In this document: piece by piece, positions 17,230 to 27,907 of the stretch
Layout: each line of letters opens with the position of its first letter
How positions within the stretch are numbered: position 1 is the first letter of the stretch
Assembly: GCF_001189535.1 (NCBI RefSeq)
Contig: NZ_CP012070.1
Span: 3,224,001 to 3,288,000 of the forward strand
Direction of reading: 5' to 3'
Length of the DNA: 64,000 bases
Origin: Arsenicicoccus sp. oral taxon 190
Lineage (GTDB): Bacteria; Actinomycetota; Actinomycetes; Actinomycetales; Dermatophilaceae
Made by a program: the position numbers and the translations under genes
The notes under the pieces: generated by a model
Told to the model about the DNA's origin: nothing
What the model saw: the letters and a program-made list of their open reading frames with translations, nothing else
The model's database searches: none

Positions 17230-18933
17230 ATGACCGCTGCGACCGAGACCTTCCGCGAGGCGCGCGACCTGCTGCTGGGCCTGCGCACGGACTACGCCGC
17301 CGCGAAGGACCGCTTCACGTGGCCGCAGATCGACGAGTTCAACTGGGCGCTGGACTGGTTCGACCAGATCGCGCAGGGCAACGACAAGCCCTGCCTGTGG
17401 ATCGTCGAGCAGGACGGCTCGGAGGCGAAGATCTCGTTCGCGGAGATGTCGCGGCGCTCGGCGCAGGTGGCGACCTGGCTGCGGGAGCAGGGCGTGCGGC
17501 GGGGCGAGCGCGTGATCATCATGCTCGGCAACCAGGTCGAGCTGTGGGAGTCGATGCTGGCCTGCATCAAGCTGGGCGCCGTCATCATCCCGACGACCAC
17601 CCTGCTCGGGCCCGCCGACGTGCGGGACCGCATCGAGCGCGGGGGCGCCCAGCACGCGATCGTCCGCTCGCAGGGCACCGGCATCTTCGAGGGCGTCGCG
17701 GGCGACTACGGCAAGGTGGCGGTCGGCGACCCCGTGGACGGGTGGGCGGCATACGGCGAGTCCCATGACGCGGCAGCGACCTTCACCCCGGAGGTGACCA
17801 CCCGCGGCGACGAGTCGATGCTCCTCTACTTCACGTCGGGGACGACCTCCAAGCCCAAGCTCGTCGAGCACACGCAGGCGTCCTACCCCATCGGGCACTT
17901 GACGACGATGTACTGGATCGGCCTGGAGCCCGGCGACATCCACCTCAACATCTCCTCGCCCGGCTGGGCCAAGCACGCGTGGTCCAACGTCTTCGCGCCG
18001 TGGAATGCCGAGGCCTGCGTGTTCATCTACAACTACACGCGATTCGACGCGGCGGCGCTGATGCACCACATGGACCGCTGCGGCGTGACCAGCTTCTGCG
18101 CACCACCGACGGTGTGGCGCATGCTGATCCAGTCCGACCTCGGGTCGCTGCGCACGCCCCCGACCAAGGTGGTCGGCGCCGGGGAGCCGCTCAACCCCGA
18201 GGTCATCGAGCAGGTCGAGCGGGCGTGGGGGGCCACCGTCCGGGACGGGTTCGGGCAGACCGAGACCACGCTCGCGGTGTCCAACTCCCCCGGCCAGCCG
18301 GTCAAGCCGGGCGCCATGGGGCGGCCCTCGCCGGGCTACGTCGTGCGGCTCGTCGACCCCGCGACCGGCGAGGTCGGCGTGCCGGAGGGCGAGATCTGCC
18401 TCGACCTGGCGCACCGGCCGCTCGGCCTGATGGTCGGCTACAACGGCGACCCCGAGAAGAACGCCGAGGTCATGCGGGGCGGCTACTACCACACCGGCGA
18501 CGTGGCGAGCATCGACGAGGACGGCTACCTCACCTACGTCGGGCGCGCCGACGACGTCTTCAAGGCCTCGGACTACCGGATCTCGCCGTTCGAGCTCGAG
18601 TCGGTGCTGCTGGAGCACGACTTCGTCGCCGAGGCCGCCGTGGTGCCCTCGCCGGACCCGGTGCGCCTCGCGGTGCCCAAGGCCGTCGTCGTGCTCGCTC
18701 CGGGCGTCGAGGCGAGCGCCGACACCGCGCGCGAGATCTTCCGGCACTCCCGGGCCAACCTGGCGCCCTACAAGCGGATCCGTCGCCTGTCCTTCCACGA
18801 GCTGCCCAAGACCATCTCCGGCAAGATCCGTCGCGTCGAGCTGCGGCACGCCGAGCAGGTCGCGTATGCCGCGCAGGACGCCCGTCCCGACGGTGACTTC
18901 CACGAGGACGACTTCCCGGAGCTGCGAGGCTGA
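17230..18933 (+). CDS. AMP-dependent acyl-CoA synthetase (medium-chain/ACSM type)
   Basis: 567 residues. Adenylate-forming ligase activating a carboxylic acid to its CoA thioester. LLYFTSGTTSKPKLVEH is the A3 P-loop, DGFGQTETT the A5 core, YHTGDVASIDEDGYLTYVGRADD A7/A8, and PKTISGKIRR holds the A10 lysine. Motifs such as WAKHAWSNVFAPW are typical of ACSM/benzoate-CoA-ligase-like enzymes. GGAGAGACG precedes the ATG. It is 17 bp upstream of fprA and probably cotranscribed. Chain length is uncertain. Confidence 0.88.
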   Translation: MTAATETFREARDLLLGLRTDYAAAKDRFTWPQIDEFNWALDWFDQIAQGNDKPCLWIVEQDGSEAKISFAEMSRRSAQVATWLREQGVRRGERVIIMLGNQVELWESMLACIKLGAVIIPTTTLLGPADVRDRIERGGAQHAIVRSQGTGIFEGVAGDYGKVAVGDPVDGWAAYGESHDAAATFTPEVTTRGDESMLLYFTSGTTSKPKLVEHTQASYPIGHLTTMYWIGLEPGDIHLNISSPGWAKHAWSNVFAPWNAEACVFIYNYTRFDAAALMHHMDRCGVTSFCAPPTVWRMLIQSDLGSLRTPPTKVVGAGEPLNPEVIEQVERAWGATVRDGFGQTETTLAVSNSPGQPVKPGAMGRPSPGYVVRLVDPATGEVGVPEGEICLDLAHRPLGLMVGYNGDPEKNAEVMRGGYYHTGDVASIDEDGYLTYVGRADDVFKASDYRISPFELESVLLEHDFVAEAAVVPSPDPVRLAVPKAVVVLAPGVEASADTAREIFRHSRANLAPYKRIRRLSFHELPKTISGKIRRVELRHAEQVAYAAQDARPDGDFHEDDFPELRG

Positions 18934-18950
18934 TCGGGCAGACTCCTGCC

Positions 18951-20300
18951 ATGGCTGCCCACGAGCGCACCAGACGCGTCGCCGTCGTCGGGGCCGGTCC
19001 CGCCGGGCTGTTCGCCGCCGCGGCCCTGGCCGGTCAGGACGAGCTGCCCGTGCAGGTGGACCTGCTGGACCGGATGCCGACGCCGTTCGGGCTGCTGCGC
19101 TACGGCGTGGCCCCGGACCACGAGGGCATCCGCTCCGTCGCGACGACCCTCGCCCGGGTGCTCGAGCTCGACCGGGTCACCTTCTGGGGCCTGGTCGAGC
19201 TCGGCCCGGACGTCACCCGGTCCGAGCTGCTGGACGCCTACGACGCGGTGGTCTACGCGGTCGGGGCCAGCGAGGACGTCCACCTGGGCGTGCCCGGGGA
19301 GGACCTTGCGGGCAGCCGGTCGGCTCGGGAGTTCGTGGCCTGGTATGGCGGCCACCCCGACGCCCGTCCCCAGCCGCTCGACGGGGTGACGGCGGTCGCG
19401 ACGGTGGGGGTCGGCAACGTCGCCGTCGACGTGGCCAGGGTGCTGCTGAAGCAGGCGGGCTCGCTGCGTCCCACCGACATGCCCGGCCCGGTGCTCGACG
19501 AGCTGGACCGGAGTGCGGTGCGGGACGTCTGGATCGTCGGGCGGCGGGGGCCGCAGCACGCGAGCTACACCACCAAGGAGCTGCGCGAGCTCGTGGCGAC
19601 GCCCGGGGTCACGGTCAGCGTGTCGGCGGGGGCCTTCGACGGGATCGATGACGCCGCGCTCGACCGCCGCACCCGCGCCAACGTCGCGATCCTGCAGGAG
19701 TGCTCGACGGCGCAGGCAGGGGGCGACGGCGCTCGCCGGCTGCACTTCCAGTTCTACGCGCGGCCGGTGGAGCTGACGCGGGCGGACGGCCGGGTCGGTG
19801 GCCTGACCGTCGAGCACACCCGCCTGCAGCCGGACGGCAGCGTCGTGGGCACCGGCGAGCTCACCACGCTGGACGTGCAGCTGGTCCTGCGCGCCGTGGG
19901 CTACCGCGGCAGCCCGCTGCCCGAGGTGCCCTTCGACGGCACCCGCGCCGTGATCCCCAACGTCGAGGGCCGGGTCGTGGACCTGGACGGCGTGCCGCAG
20001 CCCCGGGAGTACTGCACCGGCTGGGTCAAGCGTGGCCCCATCGGCGTCATCGGCACCAACAAGTCCGACGCCGCCCAGACGGTGGGCCACCTGCTCGCCG
20101 ACCTGCGCGCGGCCGGCTCCCCCACCACGGTGCGCGACGGGATCGGTCCGGTGCTGCGCGCCCGCGGCCACCGACCCAGCACGTTGGACGACTGGCGCGC
20201 CATCGACGCGGCCGAGATCGAGCTCGGCCGCGGCGAGGGCCGGGAGCGCGTCAAGGTGGCCACGTGGGACGAGCTGCTGCGGCTGGTCTCGGACCGCTGA
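18951..20300 (+). CDS. fprA: NADPH-ferredoxin reductase, FprA type
   Basis: 449 residues. FAD flavoprotein of the adrenodoxin-reductase-like family moving electrons between NADPH and ferredoxin. VAVVGAGPAGLFAAAAL is the FAD-binding Rossmann motif; MPTPFGLLRYGVAPDH and VATVGVGNVAVDVARVLL (NADP motif) follow, and GWVKRGPIGVIGTNKSDA is the C-terminal family signature. Ortholog of mycobacterial FprA. Start ATG 17 bp after the ligase stop. Confidence 0.92.
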   Translation: MAAHERTRRVAVVGAGPAGLFAAAALAGQDELPVQVDLLDRMPTPFGLLRYGVAPDHEGIRSVATTLARVLELDRVTFWGLVELGPDVTRSELLDAYDAVVYAVGASEDVHLGVPGEDLAGSRSAREFVAWYGGHPDARPQPLDGVTAVATVGVGNVAVDVARVLLKQAGSLRPTDMPGPVLDELDRSAVRDVWIVGRRGPQHASYTTKELRELVATPGVTVSVSAGAFDGIDDAALDRRTRANVAILQECSTAQAGGDGARRLHFQFYARPVELTRADGRVGGLTVEHTRLQPDGSVVGTGELTTLDVQLVLRAVGYRGSPLPEVPFDGTRAVIPNVEGRVVDLDGVPQPREYCTGWVKRGPIGVIGTNKSDAAQTVGHLLADLRAAGSPTTVRDGIGPVLRARGHRPSTLDDWRAIDAAEIELGRGEGRERVKVATWDELLRLVSDR

Positions 20301-20322
20301 CTGCCGGCGTCCCTCACGCTCC

Positions 20323-20358
20323 TCGCAGATCTTCGGGTTGCTACTCGAAGATCTGCGA
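20323..20358. repeat. intergenic inverted repeat, family C copy 1
   Basis: Perfect 13-base arms, TCGCAGATCTTCG (20323-20335) and its complement (20346-20358), with a 10-base loop; outer CTCC/GGAG bases extend the pairing after a bulge. It begins 22 bp after fprA and could act as its terminator. Confidence 0.8.
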
Positions 20359-20439
20359 CGGAGGCGAGTCCGCAGCAGCGCGCGGCATACGGCCTCACCC
20401 AGGGCCCAGCCGTTTGCCGCCGACCCGCCCGCCCGGAGT

Positions 20440-20487
20440 GGTCGCAGATCCGACGTCAGACGTCCCCCTGGCGTCGGATCTGCGACC
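20440..20487. repeat. intergenic inverted repeat, family C copy 2
   Basis: Perfect 16-base arms, GGTCGCAGATCCGACG (20440-20455) and its complement (20472-20487), around a 16-base loop. It shares the TCGCAGATC/GATCTGCGA core with the hairpin 80 bp away, and lies between convergent fprA and the CoA-transferase gene. Confidence 0.85.
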
Positions 20488-20537
20488 GCGCTGTGGCACC
20501 GAGACGGGGCCGCGCGGGTGCCCGCACCCGGGCCGGG

Positions 20538-21833
20538 CTAGAGGATGCGCATCTCCTGGGCGGCGACCCCCAGCTCCTCCCGGAACCGCGGGTGTGCGAT
20601 CGCGATCAGCGCCTCGGCGCGCTCGGCGTTGGTCCTGCCCCGCAGCTGGGCGACGCCGTACTCCGTCACGACGTAGCTCACGTCGTTCTTGGAGGTGCTG
20701 ACGTGGGCGCCCGGCTTGAGCGTCGGCACGATGCGGGAGATCGTGTCGCCCTTGGCCGTGGACGGCGTCACGATGAAGGACTTGCCGCCGCGCGACCGGT
20801 TGGCCGCGCGCACGAAGTCGGACTGCCCCCCGGTGCCCGAGTAGGGCACGTAGCCGATGGACTCCGAGCAGCACTGGCCGAGGAAGTCGATCTCCACGGT
20901 CGCGTTGATCGTGTGGAGCAGGTCGTTGGACCCGGCCAGGTAGGGGTCGTTGGTGACGTCGACGGGGTGCATCTCGAGGCCGCGGTTGCGGTGCATCCAG
21001 CGGTAGAGCCGCTCCGAGCCGAGCGCGAAGGTCGCGACGCTCTTGTGCGGGAAGGCCGTCTTGAGGCGGTTGGTGACCACGCCGGCCTCGACCAGCGTCA
21101 GGATGCCGTCGCCGATCATCTCGGTGTGCACGCCGAGGTCCTTGCGGTCGGTGAGCTGCATGACCACGGCGTCCGGTATCGCCCCGAAGCCGATCTGGAT
21201 CGTCGCCCCGTCGGGGATGAGGTCCGCGACATACGCACCGATGGCCTGCTGCACCGGGCCGATCTCGGGCAGCCCCACGGCGGTCAGCGGACGCTCGTCC
21301 TCGACGATCGCGGCCACCTGGTCGAGGTGCACGTGGCAGTCGCCGAAGGCGTAGGGCACCTGCGGGTTGACCTCGAGCACCACGGCCCGGGCGCGCGACA
21401 CCGCCGCCATCGTGTAGTCGGGCGCCAGGGCCAGCGAGAAGTAGCCGTGCTCGTCCATCTCCGACGCCATCGCGAAGACCACGTCAGCGGGGAAGAGCCC
21501 CTCGCGGATCAGCGCCGGCATCTCGGAGAAGTAGCTGGGGCGCGTGCGGATCCACCCTTCCTGGGCGCCCGTGCGGGTCGGCGCGCCGAGGAAGTAGGCG
21601 TTGTGCCGCACGTGCTGCCGGGTCTCCGGGTCGAGGTAGCCGAACGGCCGCAGCGGCAGGATCTGCTCGACCCTCACGTCGGTGAGCTCGGTGCGCCGGT
21701 CCGACAGCGCCTCGAGCAGGGTCGGCGGCTCGCCCACCCCGGTCGGGACGACGATCGTGTCGCCGTCGCGGACGACCGAGACGGCGTCGTGCGCCCCGAC
21801 CAGCTTGCGTCGGTAGGCGTCGTGGAAGGTCAT
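20538..21833 (-). CDS. acetyl-CoA hydrolase/CoA-transferase family protein
   Basis: 431 residues. Class I CoA-transferase of the acetyl-CoA hydrolase/4-hydroxybutyrate CoA-transferase type. The N-terminal half holds GDTIVVPTGVGEP; the C-terminal half contains GATIQIGFGAIPDAV, HTEMIGDGI and YSGTGGQSDFVRAA, with SYVVTEYGVAQLRGRT near the end, as in this family. It moves CoA between short-chain acids. The paired N- and C-domains are complete. It ends in TAG and converges on fprA. Confidence 0.88.
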   Translation of the reverse strand: MTFHDAYRRKLVGAHDAVSVVRDGDTIVVPTGVGEPPTLLEALSDRRTELTDVRVEQILPLRPFGYLDPETRQHVRHNAYFLGAPTRTGAQEGWIRTRPSYFSEMPALIREGLFPADVVFAMASEMDEHGYFSLALAPDYTMAAVSRARAVVLEVNPQVPYAFGDCHVHLDQVAAIVEDERPLTAVGLPEIGPVQQAIGAYVADLIPDGATIQIGFGAIPDAVVMQLTDRKDLGVHTEMIGDGILTLVEAGVVTNRLKTAFPHKSVATFALGSERLYRWMHRNRGLEMHPVDVTNDPYLAGSNDLLHTINATVEIDFLGQCCSESIGYVPYSGTGGQSDFVRAANRSRGGKSFIVTPSTAKGDTISRIVPTLKPGAHVSTSKNDVSYVVTEYGVAQLRGRTNAERAEALIAIAHPRFREELGVAAQEMRIL

Positions 21834-21870
21834 GCGTCATCCCTTCGTCGGGGCCCTGCTCATCCTCCCG

Positions 21871-21918
21871 CGATCGTGGACGGTTCGGGCCGTATGGCGA
21901 CCAGAACCGCCCACGTCG
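21871..21918. repeat. intergenic inverted repeat, family B copy 1
   Basis: CGTGGACGGTTC (21875-21886) pairs with GAACCGCCCACG (21904-21915) with one mismatch. The outer CGATCGTGGACGGTT word, and parts of the loop, recur at 59884-59932. It lies in the 118-bp gap before the CoA-transferase start. Confidence 0.72.
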
Positions 21919-21951
21919 TCGGGACTGTCGGGGTTGTCACGGCCGAGGCCG

Positions 21952-22515
21952 TCACACCATGGCGTCTCCCGCGCGCTTGGCGTGGCGCAGCCCCAGGGCG
22001 CCGAGGAGCAGCATGAGCACGCCCCCGACGTAGGCCACGAACGAGGCGATCTTGGCGATGAGGCCGATGGTGCCGAAGGCGTACGCGGTGAGCAGCATCG
22101 AGCGCAGCGCGTTGCCCATGAACAAGCTCTGCCGCAGCTCGCCGAGCTTGGCCACCTCGGCCTTGTCCGCGGCGGGGTCCTTGGACTTCTTCATGAACTC
22201 GCCCGAGACCTCCTCGTAGGTGCGGCCCTGGGAGGACTTGTTCATGTGCACGAGGATGTAGTGGTCGGCGAACGCCTTGGCCTGGTCCCCGGTGGTCATC
22301 TCCTGGCCGGCGTACTGCTCGAGGTAGGGCTTGATCTCGGGGTCCTCGATGGCCTTGCCGGACGGCATCGTGATCTTCTGCGCGGCGAGCTGGTCGTGCA
22401 CCTGCCCCTGGGCGAAGGACGAGGCCCAGGTCAGCAGGCCACCTGCCACCAGCAGGATGACCGCGAGGACGAGGCCGAAGGACGAGAGCACGGTGTCGAG
22501 GGTCTTGCGTCGCAT
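21952..22515 (-). CDS. membrane protein with two flanking TM segments, unknown function
   Basis: 187 residues. One membrane segment at the N-terminus (SFGLVLAVILLVAGGLLTWA), a mostly polar helical middle of about 90 residues (VHDQLAAQKITMPSGKAIED onward, with HYILVHMNKSS), and two more hydrophobic segments at the C-terminus. The middle is probably extracytoplasmic. Proteins like this are common in actinobacteria and uncharacterised. The ATG at 22515 has AAGGAG eight bases upstream. Confidence 0.75.
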   Translation of the reverse strand: MRRKTLDTVLSSFGLVLAVILLVAGGLLTWASSFAQGQVHDQLAAQKITMPSGKAIEDPEIKPYLEQYAGQEMTTGDQAKAFADHYILVHMNKSSQGRTYEEVSGEFMKKSKDPAADKAEVAKLGELRQSLFMGNALRSMLLTAYAFGTIGLIAKIASFVAYVGGVLMLLLGALGLRHAKRAGDAMV

Positions 22516-22642
22516 GGTGGCGCTCCTTGGGGGTCGAAGCACCGGTCTGGGTGGCCGGTAGATGCTTCAACGATCCCCCTCCCCCGCGAGGCGACCATCG
22601 GCGAGGTGCGTGTTCCGCGTCACAGCGCGCCTCCTGCGGCCC

Positions 22643-24328
22643 TCACCGCCCGTCGACCTCGTCCCGTATGCCGGTCAACCACGTGGCCACCGCCACGGCA
22701 CCGGGGTCGGGATGCCCCTTGGCGCGGTCGCCCACATAGCTCGCCCGCCCCTTGCGCGACACCCCTTCGCGGGTGGCGTCGGCGCCCTCCCGCGCGGCGG
22801 CGAGGACCGCGTCCCAGCCGTCTGCGGCTGCCACGGCGGCCGGGACCAGCGCGTCGACCATCGTGCCGTCACCGGGGGACGCGCCCCCGAGGTCGCGGAC
22901 CGCCTCGACCGCGGCCCCGAGTGCGTCCGGCCACGACCCGCCGTCGCCGAGGGCCCCGGCAGCCCCCATGAGGCCGGCGGCATACAGGGGTCCTGAGGTC
23001 CCGCCGATGGCCCGCCGGAAGCGCGCCGACAGGGTGCGCAGCAGGTAGGCGGCCTCGCCGTCGACCGGCTCGTCGAGCCAGGCGCGCGCGCCGCGGGCCA
23101 GCGCCTCCCCGAGATCCCCGTCGCCGACGACGCGGTCGAGCTCGGTGAGCTCCCGCTCGGCGTCCAGCAGCGCCCGGCAGGCGGCGTCGACAGCGGCCCG
23201 GGTGCGCGGGTCGGCCTCACCGGGGTCGACGTCGGCCGTCGGGTCGGCGGGGACGGGCACCTCCGGGGCCTGCGAGCTCGCGGAGGGCTGCCCGGCTCCC
23301 GCCCCGGCACCCGAGCCGGCTCCGGGCCACGCCAGCGCGGCCGTGGGGCGGTCGAGCAGGTCGAGCTCGTCCGGGGTCGCCGGCAGCACGGTGAGCGAGG
23401 CGCCGGCCATCTCCAGGCTGGTCATCACCGCCCCTTGGTAGACGCGGGAGAGCCCGATCCCCCGCGACGCCAGGGCGCGGGCGGCCGCGCGGGCCAGGAC
23501 GGCGAGCTCGGCCGGCGGGGTGCCTCCCAGTCCGTTGACCAGCAGCACGACCGGCGTGCCGTCCGGCACCGGCCGGGCGTCCACGATCCGTGACACGAGC
23601 TCCTCGGCGAGCTCGTCGGCCGGGCGGTGGGGCACCTGGGCGACCCCGGGCTCCCCGTGGATGCCGAGGCCGAGCTCGACCTTGCCCTCCTCGACCTCGA
23701 AGGTCTGCTCCCCCGACCCCGGCTGCGTGCCCGGCCCGAGCGCCACACCCATCGTGGCGAGGCGGTCCGCGACGTGCTGGGCTCGGTCGCGCACCTGCTG
23801 CAGGGTCTCGCCCGCGTCGGCCGCGGCCCCGGCGACCTTGTGGACGAGCAGCGTCCCCGCGAGACCACGGGCGCCCGCGTGGCTGTCGCTGTCGCCCAGG
23901 GCGACGTCGTCGCCGACGACGACCATCTCGACGTCGAGCCCCTCGTCGCGAGCCAGCTGCGCGGCCAGGCCGAAGTTGAGCCGGTCCCCGGTGTAGCTCT
24001 TCACGACGAGCAGGCAGCCCGCCTCCCCCGTCACGGCGCGTATGCCGTCGAGCACCTCGTCGACGCTGGGCGATGCGAAGACACCGCCGCTCACCGCGGC
24101 CGTGAGCATGCCCTGCGCGACGAAACCGGCGTGCGCGGGCTCGTGCCCGGCGCCGCCGCCCGACAGCACCGCGACCGGCACCGTGGCTCGGGTCTCGTCG
24201 GTGACGACCCGGTCCGCGCGGACCACCGTGGTGCGGTCCTGCAGGAGGGCGAGCCCGGGCTGCGACAGCGCGAGCCCCTCGAGGCTCTCTCGGACGAACG
24301 TGGCGGCATCGTTGCGGAACTTCGGCAT
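22643..24328 (-). CDS. ATP-dependent dihydroxyacetone kinase (DhaK-DhaL fusion)
   Basis: 561 residues. The DhaK domain (residues about 1-330) carries VLSGGGAGHEPAHAGFVAQG, the substrate-binding region, and VVLLVNGLGGTPP with the following His-containing strand. After a Gly/Ala/Ser-Pro linker (about 325-365) comes DhaL (VVGDGDLGEALARGA, GTSGPLYAAGLMGAAGAL, GDGTMVDALVPA). The fused architecture is the ATP-using, PTS-independent type converting dihydroxyacetone to its phosphate. The ATG at 24328 gives MPKFRND, the usual N-terminus. Monocistronic. Confidence 0.93.
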   Translation of the reverse strand: MPKFRNDAATFVRESLEGLALSQPGLALLQDRTTVVRADRVVTDETRATVPVAVLSGGGAGHEPAHAGFVAQGMLTAAVSGGVFASPSVDEVLDGIRAVTGEAGCLLVVKSYTGDRLNFGLAAQLARDEGLDVEMVVVGDDVALGDSDSHAGARGLAGTLLVHKVAGAAADAGETLQQVRDRAQHVADRLATMGVALGPGTQPGSGEQTFEVEEGKVELGLGIHGEPGVAQVPHRPADELAEELVSRIVDARPVPDGTPVVLLVNGLGGTPPAELAVLARAAARALASRGIGLSRVYQGAVMTSLEMAGASLTVLPATPDELDLLDRPTAALAWPGAGSGAGAGAGQPSASSQAPEVPVPADPTADVDPGEADPRTRAAVDAACRALLDAERELTELDRVVGDGDLGEALARGARAWLDEPVDGEAAYLLRTLSARFRRAIGGTSGPLYAAGLMGAAGALGDGGSWPDALGAAVEAVRDLGGASPGDGTMVDALVPAAVAAADGWDAVLAAAREGADATREGVSRKGRASYVGDRAKGHPDPGAVAVATWLTGIRDEVDGR

Positions 24329-24366
24329 ACGTCCAGCCCACCACAGGAGCGTCCGCGCCGCACATG

Positions 24367-24402
24367 CAGCAGGCCCCCTCCCTGGTGGGAGGGGGCCTGC
24401 TG
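24367..24402 (-). terminator. tRNA-Glu terminator hairpin
   Basis: Sixteen-base perfect arms (24367-24382 and 24387-24402) around a TGGT loop, starting eight bases after the 3' end of tRNA-Glu on the same strand. Confidence 0.82.
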
Positions 24403-24409
24403 ATGGATG

Positions 24410-24482
24410 TACCCCCGACCGGATTCGAACCGGCGCTACCGCCGTGAGAGGGCGGCGTGCTAGGCCACTACACAACGGGGGC
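24410..24482 (-). tRNA. tRNA-Glu (CTC)
   Basis: A 73-nt cloverleaf read on the minus strand: acceptor GCCCCCG/CGGGGGT, anticodon stem CCGCC/GGCGG with loop CTCTCAC (anticodon CTC), T-loop TTCGAAT, discriminator A. CCA is not encoded. Confidence 0.96.
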
Positions 24483-24554
24483 AAACTCTGCGCTCAACGT
24501 CCCGGGAGGCGCTGGGCAACGAGGAGAAACTCTAGCCTAAGCCGGGCGTTCCTC

Positions 24555-24593
24555 CCAATCGAGGTCCGCTCGCGAGAGCGGTCCACCGATTGG
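24555..24593 (-). terminator. hairpin after tRNA-Gln
   Basis: An imperfect inverted repeat (CCAATCG ... CGATTGG outer arms, GCTC/GAGC inner arms) that starts within the encoded CCA of tRNA-Gln and ends before tRNA-Glu. Likely terminator or processing structure. Confidence 0.55.
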
Positions 24594-24665
24594 CTGGGGT
24601 ACCAGGACTCGAACCTAGACTAACTGAACCAGAATCAGTCGTGCTGCCAATTACACCATACCCCA
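24591..24665 (-). tRNA. tRNA-Gln (CTG)
   Basis: 75 nt including an encoded CCA. Acceptor TGGGGTA/TACCCCA, anticodon stem ACTGA/TCAGT with loop TTCTGGT (anticodon CTG), T-loop TTCGAGT, discriminator G. It lies 109 bp upstream of tRNA-Glu on the same strand. Confidence 0.96.
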
Positions 24666-24791
24666 AGGGAATTCGTCCGTGACCAGGACCCTCGACGAGG
24701 AGTCCGGACCCGCGGGCGAACCAAGAGAGAACTCTACCGGAGCGAGCGCCCCGCGCTCAAATCGCGCGCCGCACGCTCAGGTCGCGCGTCC

Positions 24792-25483
24792 TCACCACAC
24801 CACCGCGTCCAGCGAGGCCACGACGGCCACCCCCACGTCCTCGCCGGCCCACTCCCCGCGGCGGTCGAGCCACACCCCCCGCAGGCCGGCGGCCTGCGCC
24901 GCCTGCGCGTCGACGGCGAGGTCGTCCCCGACATACAGGGTCTCGCCCGGCTGCGAGCCGAGCAGCCGGCACGCCTCGTGGAATGCGCGCGGGTGGGGCT
25001 TGCCGTAGCCCAGGGTGTCGGTGGTGGCGACCGCCCCGAAGGCTGCGGACAGCCCGACCGCCTCGAGCTTGAGCTCGGTGAAGCTCTGCGAGGAGTTGGT
25101 CAGCGCCCCGACCAGCAGACCGTCCACGAGGGCGCGCTCCAGCAGCCGCTCCACGTCGTCGAAGGCCGTCGTCCCGGCCCGGAAGGCGGCGGGCCAGCGC
25201 TCCTCGAACTCGGCGAAGCTCGTGTCGGCCCATGCGAGCCCGGCGTGACCGGCCACCTCGCGCAGCCGGGCCTCCCGCATCGCCTCGAAGGTGAGCTCTC
25301 CCCGCGTGTAGCCGCCGAAGAAGCCGCCCGGGTCGGCGTGGTAGCGCCGCCCCAGCTCCTCGGCCCGCTCCACCGAGCCCGGCCACACCTCGCCGATCAC
25401 GGACGCAGCGGCGCGGCTCATCGCCCCGCGGGTGTCGAGCAGGGTGTCGTCAATGTCCAGCAGCAGCGCGCGGGTGCCGCTCA

Positions 25484-25484
<1 letters not shown>
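24792..25484 (-). CDS. HAD-superfamily hydrolase
   Basis: 230 residues. Motif I LLLDIDDTLLDT near the N-terminus, motif II GALTNSS, motif III lysine in GYGKPHPRAF and motif IV YVGDDLAVDAQAA identify a HAD phosphatase (phosphoglycolate phosphatase/pyrimidine-nucleotidase-like subgroup). Substrate unknown. Its ATG shares one base with the gltX stop (TGATG), so it is translationally coupled to gltX. Confidence 0.9.
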
Positions 25485-26959
<1,475 letters not shown>

Positions 26960-26997
26960 GGTGGGCACAGCCTATCGGCCGCGAGGAGGCATCATGG

Positions 26998-27513
26998 GTG
27001 GCGATGCCTACCAGCCCTCCCCCACCGCACCGGCGTCATCGGGCCCCGGAGCCGGTGCTGCCGCCGGACCCCGACGTCGACGTCCTCGGCGCCTCGCCGG
27101 CCCGCCCCATGCACCTGCACGGCCGGTATGCCGCCCTGGTCGCCGCGGGCGGCGCCGTCGGCGCGGCGACGCGCGAGGCCCTGGTGCTGGCCTTCCCCGC
27201 CGACGGCATCGACACCGCCGTGCTGGCGATCAACGTGGTCGGGGCGTTCCTGCTGGGGCTGCTGCTCGAGCGGCTGCTGCTCGCCGGGCCCGACCGCGGC
27301 CCTCGACGGGCGGCGCGGCTGCTGCTCGGCACGGGCGTGCTGGGCGGGTTCACGACCTACTCGACCCTGGCGCTGGACGTGGTGCGCCTCCTGCAGCGCG
27401 GCGACGCCGGTATGGCGATCGCCTACGGCCTCGCCACCGTGCTGCTCGGGGCGGTGGCGAGCCTCGCGGGCATCCGGTGCGGGGCCGCTCTCGGACGCAG
27501 GCAGCCGGCATGA
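26998..27513 (+). CDS. crcB: fluoride channel CrcB, subunit 1
   Basis: About 171 residues. A proline-rich cytoplasmic N-terminus of about 40 residues is followed by four membrane segments. GGAVGAATREAL, INVVGAFLLGLLLE and TGVLGGFTTYSTLALD are the Fluc/CrcB signatures for the fluoride pore and central sodium site. GAGGAGG lies eight bases before the GTG at 26998. The next gene overlaps by four bases, and paired CrcBs usually assemble as heterodimers. No fluoride riboswitch was recognised upstream. Confidence 0.92.
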   Translation: MAMPTSPPPPHRRHRAPEPVLPPDPDVDVLGASPARPMHLHGRYAALVAAGGAVGAATREALVLAFPADGIDTAVLAINVVGAFLLGLLLERLLLAGPDRGPRRAARLLLGTGVLGGFTTYSTLALDVVRLLQRGDAGMAIAYGLATVLLGAVASLAGIRCGAALGRRQPA

Positions 27514-27896
27514 CGCCGCTGGTCTTCCTCGGGGTCGCGGTCGGTGGCGGCGTGGGGGCGGCGCTGAGGTTCGTCCTGGACGGGTGGGTGCGGGCCCGCG
27601 CCCGGTCGGCCTTTCCCGACGGCTTCCCCGTCGGCACGGTGCTGATCAACGTGACCGGCTCCGCCCTGCTGGGGCTCGTCTACGGGCTGGCGGCCCGGCA
27701 CGCGCTGGGCGCGGGCTGGGCCCTGGCGCTGGGGGCCGGGGTGTGCGGCGGCTACACGACCTTCTCGACGGCCAGCCTGGAGACGGTCCGGCTGGCCGCC
27801 GACGGCCGGTCCGCGGCAGCCCTGCTCAACGGGTTGGGCACGCTGGTGGTGTCGGTGCTGGCGGCCGCGGCCGGCCTGTGGCTCGCCGCTCTGTAG
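27510..27896 (+). CDS. crcB: fluoride channel CrcB, subunit 2
   Basis: 128 residues, four membrane segments. VGGGVGAALRFVLD, PVGTVLINVTGSALLGLV and VCGGYTTFSTASLETVRL match the family as in subunit 1. The ATG overlaps the subunit 1 stop (ATGA), indicating coupled translation and likely heterodimer formation. Confidence 0.93.
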   Translation: MTPLVFLGVAVGGGVGAALRFVLDGWVRARARSAFPDGFPVGTVLINVTGSALLGLVYGLAARHALGAGWALALGAGVCGGYTTFSTASLETVRLAADGRSAAALLNGLGTLVVSVLAAAAGLWLAAL

Positions 27897-27907
27897 CTGC
27901 CCGCGCC

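Noticed and set aside
26960..27000. Fluoride riboswitch before crcB
   Set aside because: Only a short spacer with an RBS; no crcB-motif pseudoknot could be seen.
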